Shown: positions 1-10,155 of the stretch, one piece after another
How positions within the stretch are numbered: the first letter of the stretch is position 1
Layout of the letters: each line of letters opens with the position of its first letter
Source: Rusavskia elegans
Lineage: Eukaryota; Ascomycota; Lecanoromycetes; Teloschistales; Teloschistaceae
Reading direction: 5' to 3'
Assembly (NCBI GenBank): GCA_011316305.1
Contig: SAUG01000065.1
Span: forward strand, 1-26,140
Length of the DNA: 26,140 nucleotides
Program-made: the position numbers and the translations under genes
Notes under the pieces: generated by a model
Seen by the model: the letters and a program-made list of their open reading frames with translations, nothing else
Databases searched by the model: none
What the model was told of the DNA's origin: nothing

Positions 1-1302
1 CCCCTTCTAAGGTATCTATAGACTCCCAAAGCAATCAACCACCTCCTGTATATCCCATCACCCTCATCACCCTCATCACCCTCACTCTCACCAACAAACC
101 CAGCACCAATTCCACCATCAACCCCACCCCAATGTACACCATATATAGCCCACCGTCATCCATCCCCAGAGATCCCTACCTAACCTTAACAGTCGCAGGC
201 AATACCGCCGGGCAGCTTATATATTCAACGCAGGTATCGTTCTTTAAGCTTTCTCCCGTCGTGTTTACGTCGTCTTTGTGTTTGAACGCTCTGCATTTAT
301 CCTAGACGCGGCTGGGTGTCGACGCAACAGTAGACTGCAACACGGTGCGTGGCGGAGATTAGGGTATTGGTGAGTGGTCGGTAGTTTTGATGGGGTAGTT
401 TAGGGGTTGATTTGCAGGAAGTGGGTGGGGATGGTGGTGGTTGTGGCAAGGTAGTGAGGGAATGTTACGAGGGTGGTGGGTAAGATTAGAATGGGGATGG
501 ATTTGGTTTGGTATGGAGTCCTGATTGTCAGAGGGTTGAGGTGGAAGGAGAGATAGAAGTGTAAGGAAGGAGGAGCAGAAAGAATTCGGTCAGCGAGGGG
601 TCCATGCACCAAGAGCGGTATCGTCCATAGAAGGAGGTGTATCCATGCCTGACGAGTGTCCATGCATGGTATGCAAGAAGAACCCAGGGTCAGTGTTGGT
701 TGTCGTGTTGGAGAAGCATACTTGCCAGCTCGTGAGACCCTCGGCAGCAGTTGCGGACATGTGGACACATATCTTGTCGTGTTGAGTGATTTGGCACCTT
801 TAGTATATGTGCAATTCTTTGTTGCTTTAGCATAGGTGTAGCAAGAGCGCTCTAAGAAGATGTCGTATCGTAAGATATCGATCATGCCCTACCTAATGTC
901 AATGTCTGACCGTGACAGGACTTTACATAGGTGACTGTTACAACATGTATCAGCAACGTTTCTTGTGAACTCTTAGGCCGATATGATGCAATACCAGTTG
1001 TATCTGCAGAAGGGTGACGTTCAATAACCCCGTATGTCTTCTCTTGCCGGAGCGTAGATTTTTGAAGATATCACCAGTCGGGGCTAAATAACGGCGCTTA
1101 TCGCCCCTTTACGAATTGCAGATGTGCCCTATCGATAGAAAGCGATCGTAGCAGGCGAGGATGAGATCGTTGAAGCCTCCTTGTAGTAGTTGCAAAGGTA
1201 ACATGTACGTCAGAATGGGGCAGACATAGCGCGGTCATTCCGGTGGGGTTTGCCCATGATTTACGACACAGCCTTCCGACGGGTGGTATTGCATGGCTAT
1301 GG
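1..1302. other. Flank without a confident gene
   Basis: I see no supportable gene here. A minus-strand frame at 400-885 exists, but it is driven by the G-rich composition of 360-600 and is low-complexity (Pro/Thr/Ser-rich), with no domain, intron signal or start context. Composition is normal, with CA and TG dinucleotides common, so this part has not been mutated by RIP. It may hold the 3' UTR of the 1303-2421 gene. Confidence 0.5.
56..91. repeat. Short CATCACCCT microsatellite
   Basis: A 9-bp unit of the type CATCACCCT is repeated about three times and then decays into CTCACTCTCACC. It lies in a pyrimidine-rich stretch with no gene assigned. Confidence 0.7.
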
Positions 1303-2421
1303 TCAGGACAAGCAGCTTGACACGGTCGGAGCATTCGTAACCCAGCACATCCGACAAGATCTATCACGGTACCAGAACCATTCAAACTCGATATGCCAAC
1401 CTCTACGGCTTCTTTTCATACGCTCTGACCGCTGCTCACCGTAGCTGTGGATCGCCTCACTAAGGATGTCGACGGTATCTCGCAGTTGGACATCACTATC
1501 AAGCACCACTACCGCAGTCCCGTCCTCCCTGTTTCGTTTCGCCTCGACCTTAGCCGATCTCTGGCGGTAGCGGTCGAGCTTTTCATTGAAGTTCTCGCTC
1601 CGGGACTCCATGGCGTCGAGTATCTTGTACACGAAATCATATTCCGAAGCTGGCCGATGCGCGATGTTGCTCATAGCACTATAACACCCCCAGCTCGAAC
1701 CCAATACGGATTCGGTCTGCCATGCTGCTGTCACAGGGTGATCAACAAAATAGAACCATATGTTACCGACGCAGGTCAAATAGCGACGTCTGTGGGGACC
1801 CAGGCCGTAGGAGAAGTAATAGTGTCCCCACAGATTAGGAATCAGGAACTTGTTTTTCGACCAGAAGACACCCTTGCTCTCCGCGTATATTTGCCGGCAA
1901 GTGCCCACCACGCCGAGTACTGATGCCAGAGGGACCGGCGATTGCTGACGTATACTGACAGACTCTATCAGTGCGCTCGAGGGTGGCTTGCAGTCTTCAA
2001 ATGTAGTAAAGAATGGTCGAAAGCAAGACAGGGCATTGAGATGCACTAGGATCGGCCATGGTCTGGGCTTTGGTTCCGGTTCGATGTAGTTGCCACGTTC
2101 GCGCGCTTGAAAATGTTTCATGTGGTCAGTGTGGAAGTCGACATAATCGATCTGAGGTTTGACACCGTCGAAACACAGCGCGAATTCGAAGACCTTAAGA
2201 CGGATCTCTGTTGGAAGTTCAAGGAATTTGGGAAAGCGTTGAACTTTGGGGTAGGCTCTGCTTTTGTGGCTGTGGCGAGGTGACATGACTGGTCCAATTG
2301 AGAGTGCTAGAAGAGACTCCGATGATAACTTGTACAATAGACGTATTTCCAGATTCATCTGCGCCCGAGTCTTTGTCGGGTACCGCCTTTTGACTATTGT
2401 TTCCAGAAGGTAGGAGTCCAT
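1303..2421 (-). CDS. 2EXR / F-box-like domain hypothetical protein
   Basis: A single open frame of 372 residues. Around residues 61-82 it contains a segment of the form FPKFLELPTEIRLKVFEFAL, the signature start of the 2EXR (F-box-like) domain, and around residues 165-190 the family's second landmark, GTCRQIYAESKGVFWSKNKF (conserved TCRQIYxE...F...N.F). These domains are very numerous in Pezizomycotina. Their biochemical role is mostly unknown, and a link to ubiquitin ligases is only suggested by the F-box resemblance. The tail is Arg/Lys/Glu-rich and ends without a membrane segment. The first ATG gives 372 residues, but the methionine at codon 46 (2284-2286) lies just before the domain and may be the real start. 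No intron is needed. I infer a cytosolic or nuclear protein of unknown function. Confidence 0.65.
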   Translation of the reverse strand: MDSYLLETIVKRRYPTKTRAQMNLEIRLLYKLSSESLLALSIGPVMSPRHSHKSRAYPKVQRFPKFLELPTEIRLKVFEFALCFDGVKPQIDYVDFHTDHMKHFQARERGNYIEPEPKPRPWPILVHLNALSCFRPFFTTFEDCKPPSSALIESVSIRQQSPVPLASVLGVVGTCRQIYAESKGVFWSKNKFLIPNLWGHYYFSYGLGPHRRRYLTCVGNIWFYFVDHPVTAAWQTESVLGSSWGCYSAMSNIAHRPASEYDFVYKILDAMESRSENFNEKLDRYRQRSAKVEAKRNREDGTAVVVLDSDVQLRDTVDILSEAIHSYGEQRSERMKRSRRGWHIEFEWFWYRDRSCRMCWVTNAPTVSSCLS

Positions 2422-2806
2422 GAATTGAGCGATAGAAAGTCATCATCGCTCCCGGTCATGTGATGAGACATATTGCGGTTTTTGTCCATTAAAGTGACAT
2501 AGGTGTAGGTGGGAAATGTGCTCTGGAACCACCCAGTGGCTTCATTGCAACGTCTTGGCACGTCTTGACTCCCTCCTTTAACAAGGCTAAAGATGAAGCA
2601 TGCGGCGACTGCTGGTCCCCTCCGGTGTGTGTCTTCTTGTTGCTGATGTCGCTTGGACAGCAATAGTTGTAGACATAATTGGACATGCAGTCAATATAGA
2701 CATTGGAAGTATCATCATAGTGGCCTTGCGCGATGTGAAGTCCCTCTTGACGAGCTTATGGCTCTCGACATGCTCTCACCATGTCTTCTTCCATTCGACT
2801 CTCCGT
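2422..2806. other. Intergenic region between two minus-strand genes
   Basis: Short overlapping frames occur on both strands but show no domain, splice site or conserved composition. This is probably the promoter of the 2EXR-like gene plus the 3' UTR of the gene at 2807-3299. Confidence 0.4.
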
Positions 2807-3299
2807 TCATCTATCAAAACGCAACAGCTCATCCAAAACAGCTCCACAGATATCATCATCCTCCAATTCCCTGAACCTCTGTTCTTGTCGTAATTGTCTC
2901 CTGAAGTCTCTATCACGAAGTCTGTTGAGAAAAGCATTCGTTATCCGCAGGACTCTTTGCGCCGTCAACGACTGGCAGTATATCCTCAACAGCTCAAGGA
3001 GCGTGTCAATGTCCGACTCCTCGATCCTTTCCACGCAAAAATTGGCACAGAAGACCAAGCGGTCTTTCCATGCTTGTCCGGAGGTCTCCGTCACCTGCGG
3101 AATAAGCCGTAGGTAGTTCTTGAAAGCGGTGACTGCCTGTTCCCTGTTTCTCCATGAGATGCTAGCATCCCTATGAGCATGTTAGTTCGGGACCACCATC
3201 TTACACCCCCGCGATGTTCTGAAAGTGCCTCAGACGTTCCAGTACATCATCGCCTATCATGAGCCTGAACAGCTGCTCGCTTCCCATTCGCTGTGACAT
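2807..3299 (-). CDS. Small two-exon hypothetical protein
   Basis: Two minus-strand frames join in phase across a probable intron at 3162-3204: a GTAAGA donor, a CTAAC branch-like motif inside, and an AG acceptor. Exon 1, from the ATG at 3297-3299, encodes MSQRMGSEQLFRLMIG and what follows. Exon 2 encodes a Leu/Arg/Glu-rich helical protein, with KNYLRLIPQ near its start and a charged tail (RDRDFRRQLRQEQRF) before the TGA at 2807. The product is about 149 residues. An alternative acceptor at 3171 would give a 34-nt intron, which is short for a fungus, so I prefer the 43-nt choice. The open frame continues upstream of 3299 to about 3482 without another ATG, so the N-terminus could be longer and contain another exon. 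No domain is recognised. It lies upstream of the 2EXR-like gene, on the same strand. Confidence 0.4.
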
Positions 3300-3795
3300 A
3301 TTGGAAGAGATCTCAAACGTTTCAAATCGATGGTGTAGGTCATCTGAATGGATCCTGAAAGTGCTTCGAGATATATTGCAGTATTGCAGGTGGCGATGGC
3401 CGATGTTGTATCCTGCCAACGCACGTTTGCGTCTCTCACTCTTGGGCTCGATCGATGATCTTGGCTCTCCAACACTTGCCACGACGTTCCTTTGAATGAT
3501 TGATGTGACGAATGCGCATTACGATGTGTGGAAAGGGATTTGCTTGCCGAAGTGAACGTCTCCACATTCCAAGATCGAATGGACAATATGCAAACGTCTC
3601 GTTGGCGGTGTTTGCTGCCCTACCTTGACGTGGCCGTGAAATTCTTTAGCACTAGCCAGTCTCGTACATGTTGTCTTCCATGTCAACAAGTTTTCGCCTG
3701 ATGGAAGGCAGATGATACTCCGCTTAGAGCGGCCCTGCATGGAGATCATAAAGTTTTCTTTCGATCCTGCTTGGGTTGCAGTCTGCCACTGGGCA
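3300..3795. other. Possible upstream exon(s) or promoter, unresolved
   Basis: Two overlapping minus-strand frames (3201-3482 and 3257-3586) and another at 3519-3749 are open, but I cannot choose between them. They may include 5' exons of the 2807-3299 gene. No motif is recognised. Confidence 0.3.
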
Positions 3796-3800
3796 GAAGA

Positions 3801-3885
3801 TGTAAGCCTCCAGCAGACTTTAAATACCCACTAAGATCAAGTCAATTGTGGGGGCCACGTTTTGGTGTGGTTTTGAAGGTTCACA
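3801..3885 (+). repeat. 5' LTR of mini Copia element
   Basis: An 85-bp TG...CA repeat, similar throughout to 4423-4510. Both contain CAGCAGACYTTAAATAC and GTCAATTGTGGGG. It is preceded by GAAGA. Confidence 0.8.
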
Positions 3886-3898
3886 GTTATAAGCCCGG
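3886..3898 (+). other. Probable primer binding site
   Basis: GTTATAAGCCCGG starts at the base after the 5' LTR. It resembles the reverse complement of the anticodon arm of initiator tRNA-Met, the half-tRNA primer typical of Copia elements, with one G-to-A type difference. The identification rests on position and my recollection of the tRNA. Confidence 0.45.
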
Positions 3899-3989
3899 AT
3901 TTCGCTAGTCTCCGCAGCAGATCATTATTACTCAATTCGGAAAAATTACGTCACGGGGTCGACCGTTCGATTCCACCTAAGCACCAAGA

Positions 3990-4205
3990 TCAGTTTTGGC
4001 AGATTATGTCGATGTAGGAATCCTGGCATAGGAAGAGCTTGTGTAGCTCCCTTTCGCGTGTTATTCGAATGCCTAGGAACCATGTAATCTCACCTGGATA
4101 TCTTATATCGTATTTCTTGAACAGCTTGGCCTGGAACTTTTCTATATGTTTAATATTGCCAGCTTCGAAGACAACGGCGATATCGTTAACGAGGAAGAAT
4201 AGAAG
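3990..4205 (-). pseudogene. Copia reverse transcriptase fragment (inverted copy)
   Basis: The minus strand reads ~71 open codons that match the Copia RVT_2 core. It starts with the catalytic-site region LLFFLVNDIAVVFEAGN, where the YVDD box has become LVND. This is followed by KKYDIRYPGEITWFLGIRIT (the 'GEI.wFLGI.i' block) and KLFLCQDSYID (the 'kl.LsQ..YI' block), and then a TGA. It is a fragment with no start or flanking RT motifs, and it runs opposite to the element that carries it, so it cannot be expressed from that element's LTR as RT. Confidence 0.8.
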
Positions 4206-4345
4206 TATATAGAAGAGTTCCAGGCCAAGCTGTTCAAGAAATACGATATAAGATATCCAGGTGAGATTACATGGTTCCTAGGCATTCGAATAACACGCGA
4301 CCAAGGGAGCTACACAAGCTCTTCCTGGGAAGGTATCCTGCATAC
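4008..4345. repeat. Inverted repeat (foldback) of RT fragment
   Basis: Arms 4008-4148 and 4206-4345 are nearly identical as reverse complements, with a few mismatches and small indels at the outer ends, around a ~57-bp loop. The right arm encodes the RT fragment in the element's own direction, including KKYDIRYPGEITWFLGIRIT and then TRDQGS. The transcript would form a ~130-bp hairpin. Confidence 0.85.
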
Positions 4346-4422
4346 ACATGCATTTGCGCATACACGGCAACCAATCATCATCATTTCCAGCTTCACACCT
4401 CGGCTGTAAAGCTGAGGGGGTG

Positions 4423-4510
4423 TGTAAACCTCCTCCAGCAGACCTTAAATACACACTAAGGTCATGTCAATTGTGGGGCCCCCGTTTTGGTGTGGTTTTG
4501 AGAGCTCACA
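4423..4510 (+). repeat. 3' LTR of mini Copia element
   Basis: An 88-bp repeat matching 3801-3885, directly preceded by a polypurine tract at 4411-4420 and followed by the GAAGA duplication. Confidence 0.8.
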
Positions 4511-4515
4511 GAAGA

Positions 4516-4684
4516 TACACTCGACCTTCAGCCAGGTGACCTCAACTTCAACTAAGGCTCGGAAATTTAGCGGACGCCTCGACCGATATATGATTGATAG
4601 AGACAGGTACGAATAGTTCCAAACGAAACAAGGGAGTCTTAGAGTATCGGCTGTAGACGCTTGAGATACCAAGTAATCTAGGGT
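4516..4684. other. Spacer between mini Copia and the transposon nest
   Basis: 169 bp of normal composition. A minus-strand frame crosses it but overlaps the mini Copia LTR and shows no domain, so I call no gene. Confidence 0.4.
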
Positions 4685-4686
4685 TA

Positions 4687-4792
4687 CCCTAGAGGAAATA
4701 AAGAGTGATAAAAACGTAATTTTCTCTATACTATCTATCTAAATTTTATAGCGAAATCCTAAGACTTCTACTATTTATATTTTAACTTCTAT
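4687..4792 (+). repeat. Left terminal inverted repeat of Tc1/mariner element
   Basis: Begins CCCTAGAGGAAATAAAGAG and pairs with the reverse complement of 23373-23477. Essentially all differences between the arms are transitions, most being C-to-T or G-to-A in this arm, which is the mark of RIP. Confidence 0.9.
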
Positions 4793-4896
4793 AACTTTAA
4801 TAGCGTATATTTATCTTTTTTAATCCGGTTAAATTAAAGTTATATATATTCTTTATTTTATTTAATATACTTCCTTCCTATAAAATTTATAATTTT

Positions 4897-5280
4897 ACCG
4901 CTACCGCTACCGCTACCGCCGCCGAAGCTTTTTAAATTCCTTTTTTTAATTCTACCTTAACTATATAGATAGTATCTAAGCTATCGACAAAATAAATCGA
5001 TACGATAAAAAAAAAGATAATTAAAAAAGTTAAAATCGCCGAAGAAAAAGCCGTAAAATAGTAAGCCGCTAATAAAAAAGCCGTTAAAAAAACTAAAAAA
5101 AAAGGCCGCTAATAATAAAAAAGCTGCTAATATTATTATATTTAAATAAAAGTTAGCTAAAGCTAAAGCCGAGGATATCGCTAAAAAAAAAAGCAGCTAA
5201 AAAGAAAAAAAAAGATATTTAAAAAAAAAGTAGTAAAGAAAAAGGCCGCTAAAAAAACCGCTAAAAAGTAGATTTAATAG
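4897..5280 (+). repeat. CCGCTA microsatellite and Lys/Ala-codon-rich tract
   Basis: CCGCTA is repeated at 4897-4918. From about 5030 to 5280 there is a long run of A-rich triplets with recurring GCCGCTAA/AAAAAG that reads on the plus strand as Lys- and Ala-rich sequence (KAAKK-like). It may be the N-terminal region of the relic gene that follows or simple low-complexity DNA. RIP stops prevent a decision. Confidence 0.5.
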
Positions 5281-5382
5281 ATAGTAAATCTATTTAGAAA
5301 TAATTTCTAGGCCGTTTAAAAAGAAGATATTCGCGTTTTTCTACCGGTACTATATATTATAAGCTAGTACGTATACTAGAAG

Positions 5383-6800
5383 GAAGATACTATTAATAAT
5401 ACTATTATTAAAAACTCCGATATATCTAATAACTTTAGCTTCGATATATTTACTAATAATATTATTAAAAGGATTAGAATTAAAACTTTTATTTCTAATA
5501 GTTTCTATTTTATATAGTTATTTATAAGCTTTTATTCGTTAAATAGAATAGGAAATTCCGAAAATTGGTACGAAGATTTAAATAACTAGTTAAAAATTAA
5601 TAGGATTATTTAGTATTAGATTAATATTAATAGGAGAAAGAATATTAACGTTTATATTAAGTAGAAATATAAGCTTCCGGCTAGTTTTTCCGGCCGTTAT
5701 ATAAGTAAACTAAGCAAGAATACTAGGAAGAAAGACTCTAAAAAAAAATAGAAAACGAAAGATCTCGCGTATCGGTTCTAATTCTAATTTTTTTAATTTA
5801 GAAAATAAAGATAAAGACTCTAGTAAATATATATCTATATCTTCCGATACTAATATATTAGTATCTTTTTCCGGGAAGAAGAAAAAAATAATATCTACTA
5901 CTAAAGAGTAGAGGTTTAATATTACTTATAATAAGTTAATAAAAAGGAAATATAGATAATTTAGTTATAACCTTATTTAAATAAATAGATACGAGCGAAT
6001 CAGATATCTAGACGAAAATAAATATAGTTACTAGTAACTAAAAGACGAATAAACTTATTATTTTCTAACTTCAGACCAGTTTACTACGTAGAATAAGATA
6101 ATAAGTCTAGCTATTTAAAGGAAGGAGAAGTACTTATATATTATCTATAATAATCTACCGAAAAAGATCCGGGAACTCTTAATTATCTTATATATAAAGG
6201 AAATTAAAGCGTTAAACGTTATAAAAAAAAGTATAAAGAGATAGATAGTCCTACTATTTAATAAACGCCTACTATAATAATTTATTAAAGTTTTATTTAA
6301 TTACTGTAGTAGAGTATCGTATAGTAGATAAAAGATATAAAAGAACTTGCCTAGATATTTAGATATCGATAGGGAAGTAATAACTTCGAATTTAATCTTC
6401 TACCGTAAAAGAAGCTCGTATCTCGTCCTTCTACCGCCGAAAGGAGGCCTAATAGGCTAGAAAATAATAATCCTCTACCGTAAAGTAGTCCTATTTAAGT
6501 TAAAGGCGACTAAAAACGTTTAAAACGCGAGTATATCGACTAGTAAATCCAGAATAATCTCTCGGAACGTAAAAAGCTTAAGATAGTACTAGAAAGATTA
6601 GATAAAAAAGGCTATAGTCTTAAATAAATACGTCGGTTTAAAGCCGAAAAATAGGAAAAGTTAGATATAAATAAAAAACTCGGTTCGCGTTTTAGTAATA
6701 AATTTAAAAAATAGACGGAGTAGCGCTGCCTTTAGAGGAAAATTAGTATAATACTTAATACGGTAACTCTCGCTATTAAAACGGACCTATAAATTAAAAA
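5383..6800 (+). pseudogene. RIP-degraded coding relic of unknown function (cargo gene?)
   Basis: Long plus-strand blocks read as plausible protein interrupted only by TAA/TAG, the stops expected from CAA/CAG (Gln) or TGG after RIP. The blocks are 5383-5760 (contains ENWYEDLNN), 5783-6500 (contains YNNLPKKIRELL and LLPPKGGLIG) and 6529-6800 (contains LSERKKLKIVLERLDKKGYS). They lie in different frames, which suggests lost introns or indels. The product would be rich in Lys, Glu and Asn. I recognise no family; it is neither a tyrosine recombinase nor an RT. It converges on the minus-strand transposase inside the same TIR pair, so it may be cargo or a second gene of the transposon. Confidence 0.45.
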
Positions 6801-7072
6801 AGTAAAAAGTTTCTCTGCGGATTTTTAGTAGTAAAAATATTTTCCAGTATCGAAGTAGATTTATATTACGGAATAATAATTCGATATACGTTAGTCTTAT
6901 ATATTAGTTATTTTTATACTTAAATCTTCAGATATAAAGTTCTAAAATATAGTTTTAATAGTTCCAAACTTTTATATTAGAATAGTTTAATATTTAATCG
7001 TTATAGTAGTATCGAAAATCGAGATCTCGTTAAGATTTTAAAGGAGGGTATTTAAAATACAGAGTTAGAATA

Positions 7073-7147
7073 CTAAGCCCGCCCGGGTACAATATTATAA
7101 TATATTTAATAATTTACTACTAACGTAAAAATCGCTCGATTTTTATA
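7073..7147 (+). repeat. Left TIR of MITE
   Basis: Begins CTAAGCCCGCCCGGGTAC and pairs with 15256-15330. TA is directly outside. Confidence 0.8.
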
Positions 7148-7371
7148 ATTTTTACATCTATCGAAAGCGTTTAATAAACTCTATAATTAAATTATATAAA
7201 GTTTTCTAATTAAATTAATATATAGCTTTTATAAAGTTTTATATAGATTCTAACGCTTTTAGTAGAGTAACTTTTTATAAAGCTCTATAGCCGATCTGCC
7301 GCGCCTAATAGTTTAAGCTAGCTAATTAAGCTTTTATAAACCGTATTTAACGGCGCTCGTTTAAAACGGGA

Positions 7372-7783
7372 TGTAACGTTCCTATACGTCAAAGGGCGTT
7401 ACGTTCGAGTCTAGCTATAGCCGTAGGCGTAGTCCGAACTATTAAATAGTAAAGGAATTCTAGTATAGATTATCGTAACTAATCCCGCGTAGCTATAAAA
7501 ATATAATTACGATATTATAAAGTATCTTTATTATAGCGGTAATTAAAAATAGAATATTAAAGACGTATTTAATAATTATATTAATAACTAACGAAAGAAA
7601 CTATTTAATAGAAATAAAAAGTAATATATATAGTAATAGTAGCCGATAGTACCGATAGATAGCCGTCCGCTAAAAGCCTCTATTATAAAGGTCGACTACG
7701 GCGGCTATAGGCGGCAATAGATAATTAAGCTCGTTTAACTAATTAATCTTCTAGTACGTTTTTATAGAATCGTAAATATAATA
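7372..7783 (-). repeat. 3' LTR of element D
   Basis: 412 bp. Begins TGTAACGTTCC on the plus strand and ends GTAAATATAATA. Same family as the other seven LTR copies. Preceded by CGGGA. Confidence 0.9.
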
Positions 7784-7799
7784 TAGTCCCTTTTATATT

Positions 7800-9571
7800 A
7801 CTTTTCTAAATCTTTTTAAAATTCTTTAAACTTTCCTAAAATATTTCTTCGATTCTTAAATATTATCTTTATCGGGGAATCTTTTCTATTTAATTAAAAA
7901 TTCGTTTATCTTTTTCTTTTCTTCTATAATTTTTTTAACTTTATATTTTTCTTTTTTCTAGTAATACTAATCTTTCGCTAATAGTATTCTATTAGATATA
8001 CCGTCGTTCTTTTAATATTTTAGACTTCGAAAACTTCTATATATAGTCTATCTAACTTTTTATTAGAAAAGATTTTAGTTAAAAGGAATACCTTGTTTCC
8101 TTTTTTAATATTATAGTTTTTTCTTAATTTATCTACTCTTTATTTTACTTTTTCTTTAATTTTCTAAATTTTTATTTTAACTTTATCCTAATTTTCTTTT
8201 ATTTTATTAATAAATACTAATATTGCTAGGTTATTTATTCTATTTATTACTTCCTATTTTAACTTTCTGCCGTATAAAAGTTTATCTAGCGTTATTTTAA
8301 TATCTTTATTATAGGAAGAAGTAATTACTATTTAGGCAGTCGGTAGGAGTTAAATTTAATCTTTCCTTTATTTTAAATAGTATATTCGTAGATATAATTC
8401 TAATATCTAGTTTATTCTTTCCGTTTATCCGTCTATTTATAGATAAAATAATATTAATATTATCTATTCGGTTCCTACTATTTCCGTTAATCTTTTTATA
8501 AAATTAGAAATAAAAAGTTTATTCTAATTCGATATAATTTTTTCTACGATATTATTTTTATAAAAAACTATTTTTAATAGTAAAAATACTAATTACTCCG
8601 CTATTATTATTATTTTATAAGGTATAAATTTTATATATTTTGTAAATCTATCTATAATTATTACTTTTATATTATATAATATTTATATATAATAATTAAC
8701 GGATTCCGGAAATCTTATAATAAGATCTATTATAATCTATTAATAAAGCTACTCCGGCGTTTACGTAGAATAAAGTTTACTAATAGATCTTTATTTACTT
8801 ATTTTAAATATCGAATATTTAGAATAGTTTTTAATATATTCTTTAATATATTTTTTAAATACTAGTATATTAATTTTTTTCTAAATTTTCTTTAGAGTTT
8901 TTATTATTTTCTAATATCCCGTTGTCCTAGAATTATATACTTATCTAATAATATTAGTTATTTCTTCTAACGCTTCTATTTTTTCTAGAATTTTTCCGTT
9001 TCTCTTTAGTAATAATCTGTTTATTTTTTCTACAGCTTTATAATTTACCCTTCGACTTAAAATATCTACTACCGTATTATCTAAACCTTTAATATATCGT
9101 ATTTCGAAGTCGTAATAGATAATCTCTTCTAACTATCTTATTTATCTCTAGTTAGATTTTTTATTAATTAAAAATAATAGAAGGTTTTTATAGTTAATAT
9201 AGATTATTACTTTTTTCGAAGTTCCTATTATATATATTTCTTAATATATAAAATCTATAATAATTACTAATATTTCCTTATCTATTATCGTATAGTTAAT
9301 TTCTATTAATATAAATTTCCTTAAATAATATTCTAGCGGTTTACTTCTTTATACTATATATAATTGTAAAATTCTATCTAATACGTTTATATATAGTATA
9401 ATCTATTCTTTTAAATCGAATATATTTAAAATTTCTTTATTTATAAAATTCTATTTAAGATTTTTAAATATTTCGTTTTCTATTCTCGTTTATTAGAATA
9501 TTTTATCGTTTTATAAAAGATTTATTAAAAGGATAGTTTTTTTTATAAAACTTCCGGTTATATTTTAATAG
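7800..9571 (-). pseudogene. Element D pol, second part: RNase H, integrase, chromodomain
   Basis: Continuation of D pol after the nested element. The minus strand shows RNase H at about 9420-9050 (INYTIIDKEIL, then NQRQ-like and DILSRR-like ends). Integrase follows at about 8900-8300, with FPESVNYY before IIIDRFTKYIKFIPY (first catalytic Asp in DRFTK, 8615-8690) and, further on, NKLFISNF (second Asp changed to Asn) and IDG-TERIN (the TDGQTERIN block). At 7945-7840 there is a chromodomain-like end, with EFLIK, KRFPDKDN and ESKKYF (the W.G.P...tWEP pattern with Trp codons turned into stops). This order defines a chromovirus. All frames carry RIP-type stops. Confidence 0.82.
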
Positions 9572-9576
9572 AATCC

Positions 9577-9983
9577 TATTACGTCTACGATTCTATAGAA
9601 GCACGCTGGAAGATTGGCTAGATAAACGAATCTAATTATCTATAGCCGCCTATAGCCGATATAACCGACCTTTATAATAGGTTTTTTAGCGGACGGCTAT
9701 CTATCGGTACTATCGGCTATTTTTACTATATATATCGCTCTTTTATTTCTATTAGATAGCTTCTTTCGTTAGTCGTTAATATAATTATTAAATATATTTC
9801 TACTATTTTTAATTATTTTTATAATATAGATACTTTATAATATTATAACTATATCTTCGCGGCTATACGAGATTAGTTACGATAATCTATACTAGGATTC
9901 TTTTATATTTTAGTAGTTCGGACTACGCCTACGGTTATAGCTAGATTCGAAGGTAATATCTTTTAATATATAGGGACGTTATA
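9577..9983 (+). repeat. 5' LTR of element C
   Basis: 407 bp, TATTACGTC...GGGACGTTATA (ancestrally TG...CA), preceded by AATCC. Confidence 0.9.
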
Positions 9984-10155
9984 TTTTAACGATTTACTAT
10001 ATTAGTCTCGTTACCCCGCTTTATGGAATAAAGCGATACTATTAAAATAGCAACGCTAAATATTTATAAAGGAAATAGAAAATCTTTAAAATTTTAGTTT
10101 ATATAGATAAATATCTACTTTATATTATATATAAACTAGTTTCCGAATAAAGTAG

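Larger units (their letters stand above)
3801..4510 (+). mobile_element. Non-autonomous mini Copia (TRIM-like) element with TSD GAAGA
   Basis: A complete LTR-type insertion of only ~710 bp. Two short direct repeats (3801-3885 and 4423-4510) begin TGTAA and end TCACA, giving the TG...CA termini of LTRs. They are flanked by a perfect 5-bp duplication GAAGA at 3796-3800 and 4511-4515. The sequence after the left LTR (3886-3898) resembles a half-tRNA initiator-Met primer site as used by Copia elements. A purine run GCTGAGGGGG (4411-4420) sits directly before the right LTR, as a polypurine tract should. The inside has no full protein; it holds two inverted copies of one Copia reverse transcriptase fragment. 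Size and layout fit a terminal-repeat retrotransposon in miniature, or a Copia element reduced by internal deletion and foldback. It must have moved in trans. Confidence 0.8.

Noticed and set aside
400..885. 161-codon minus-strand open frame
   Set aside because: It arises from a G-rich plus strand. The product is low-complexity Pro/Thr/Ser with no domain, intron or conserved partner.
1447..1923. 158-codon plus-strand frame
   Set aside because: Antisense to the 2EXR-like gene, whose domain motifs are clear on the minus strand.
3886..3990. tRNA or SINE-like sequence (CGTTCGATTCC resembles a B box)
   Set aside because: No acceptor stem, T-stem or cloverleaf pairing could be formed. It lies inside the leader of the mini Copia element.
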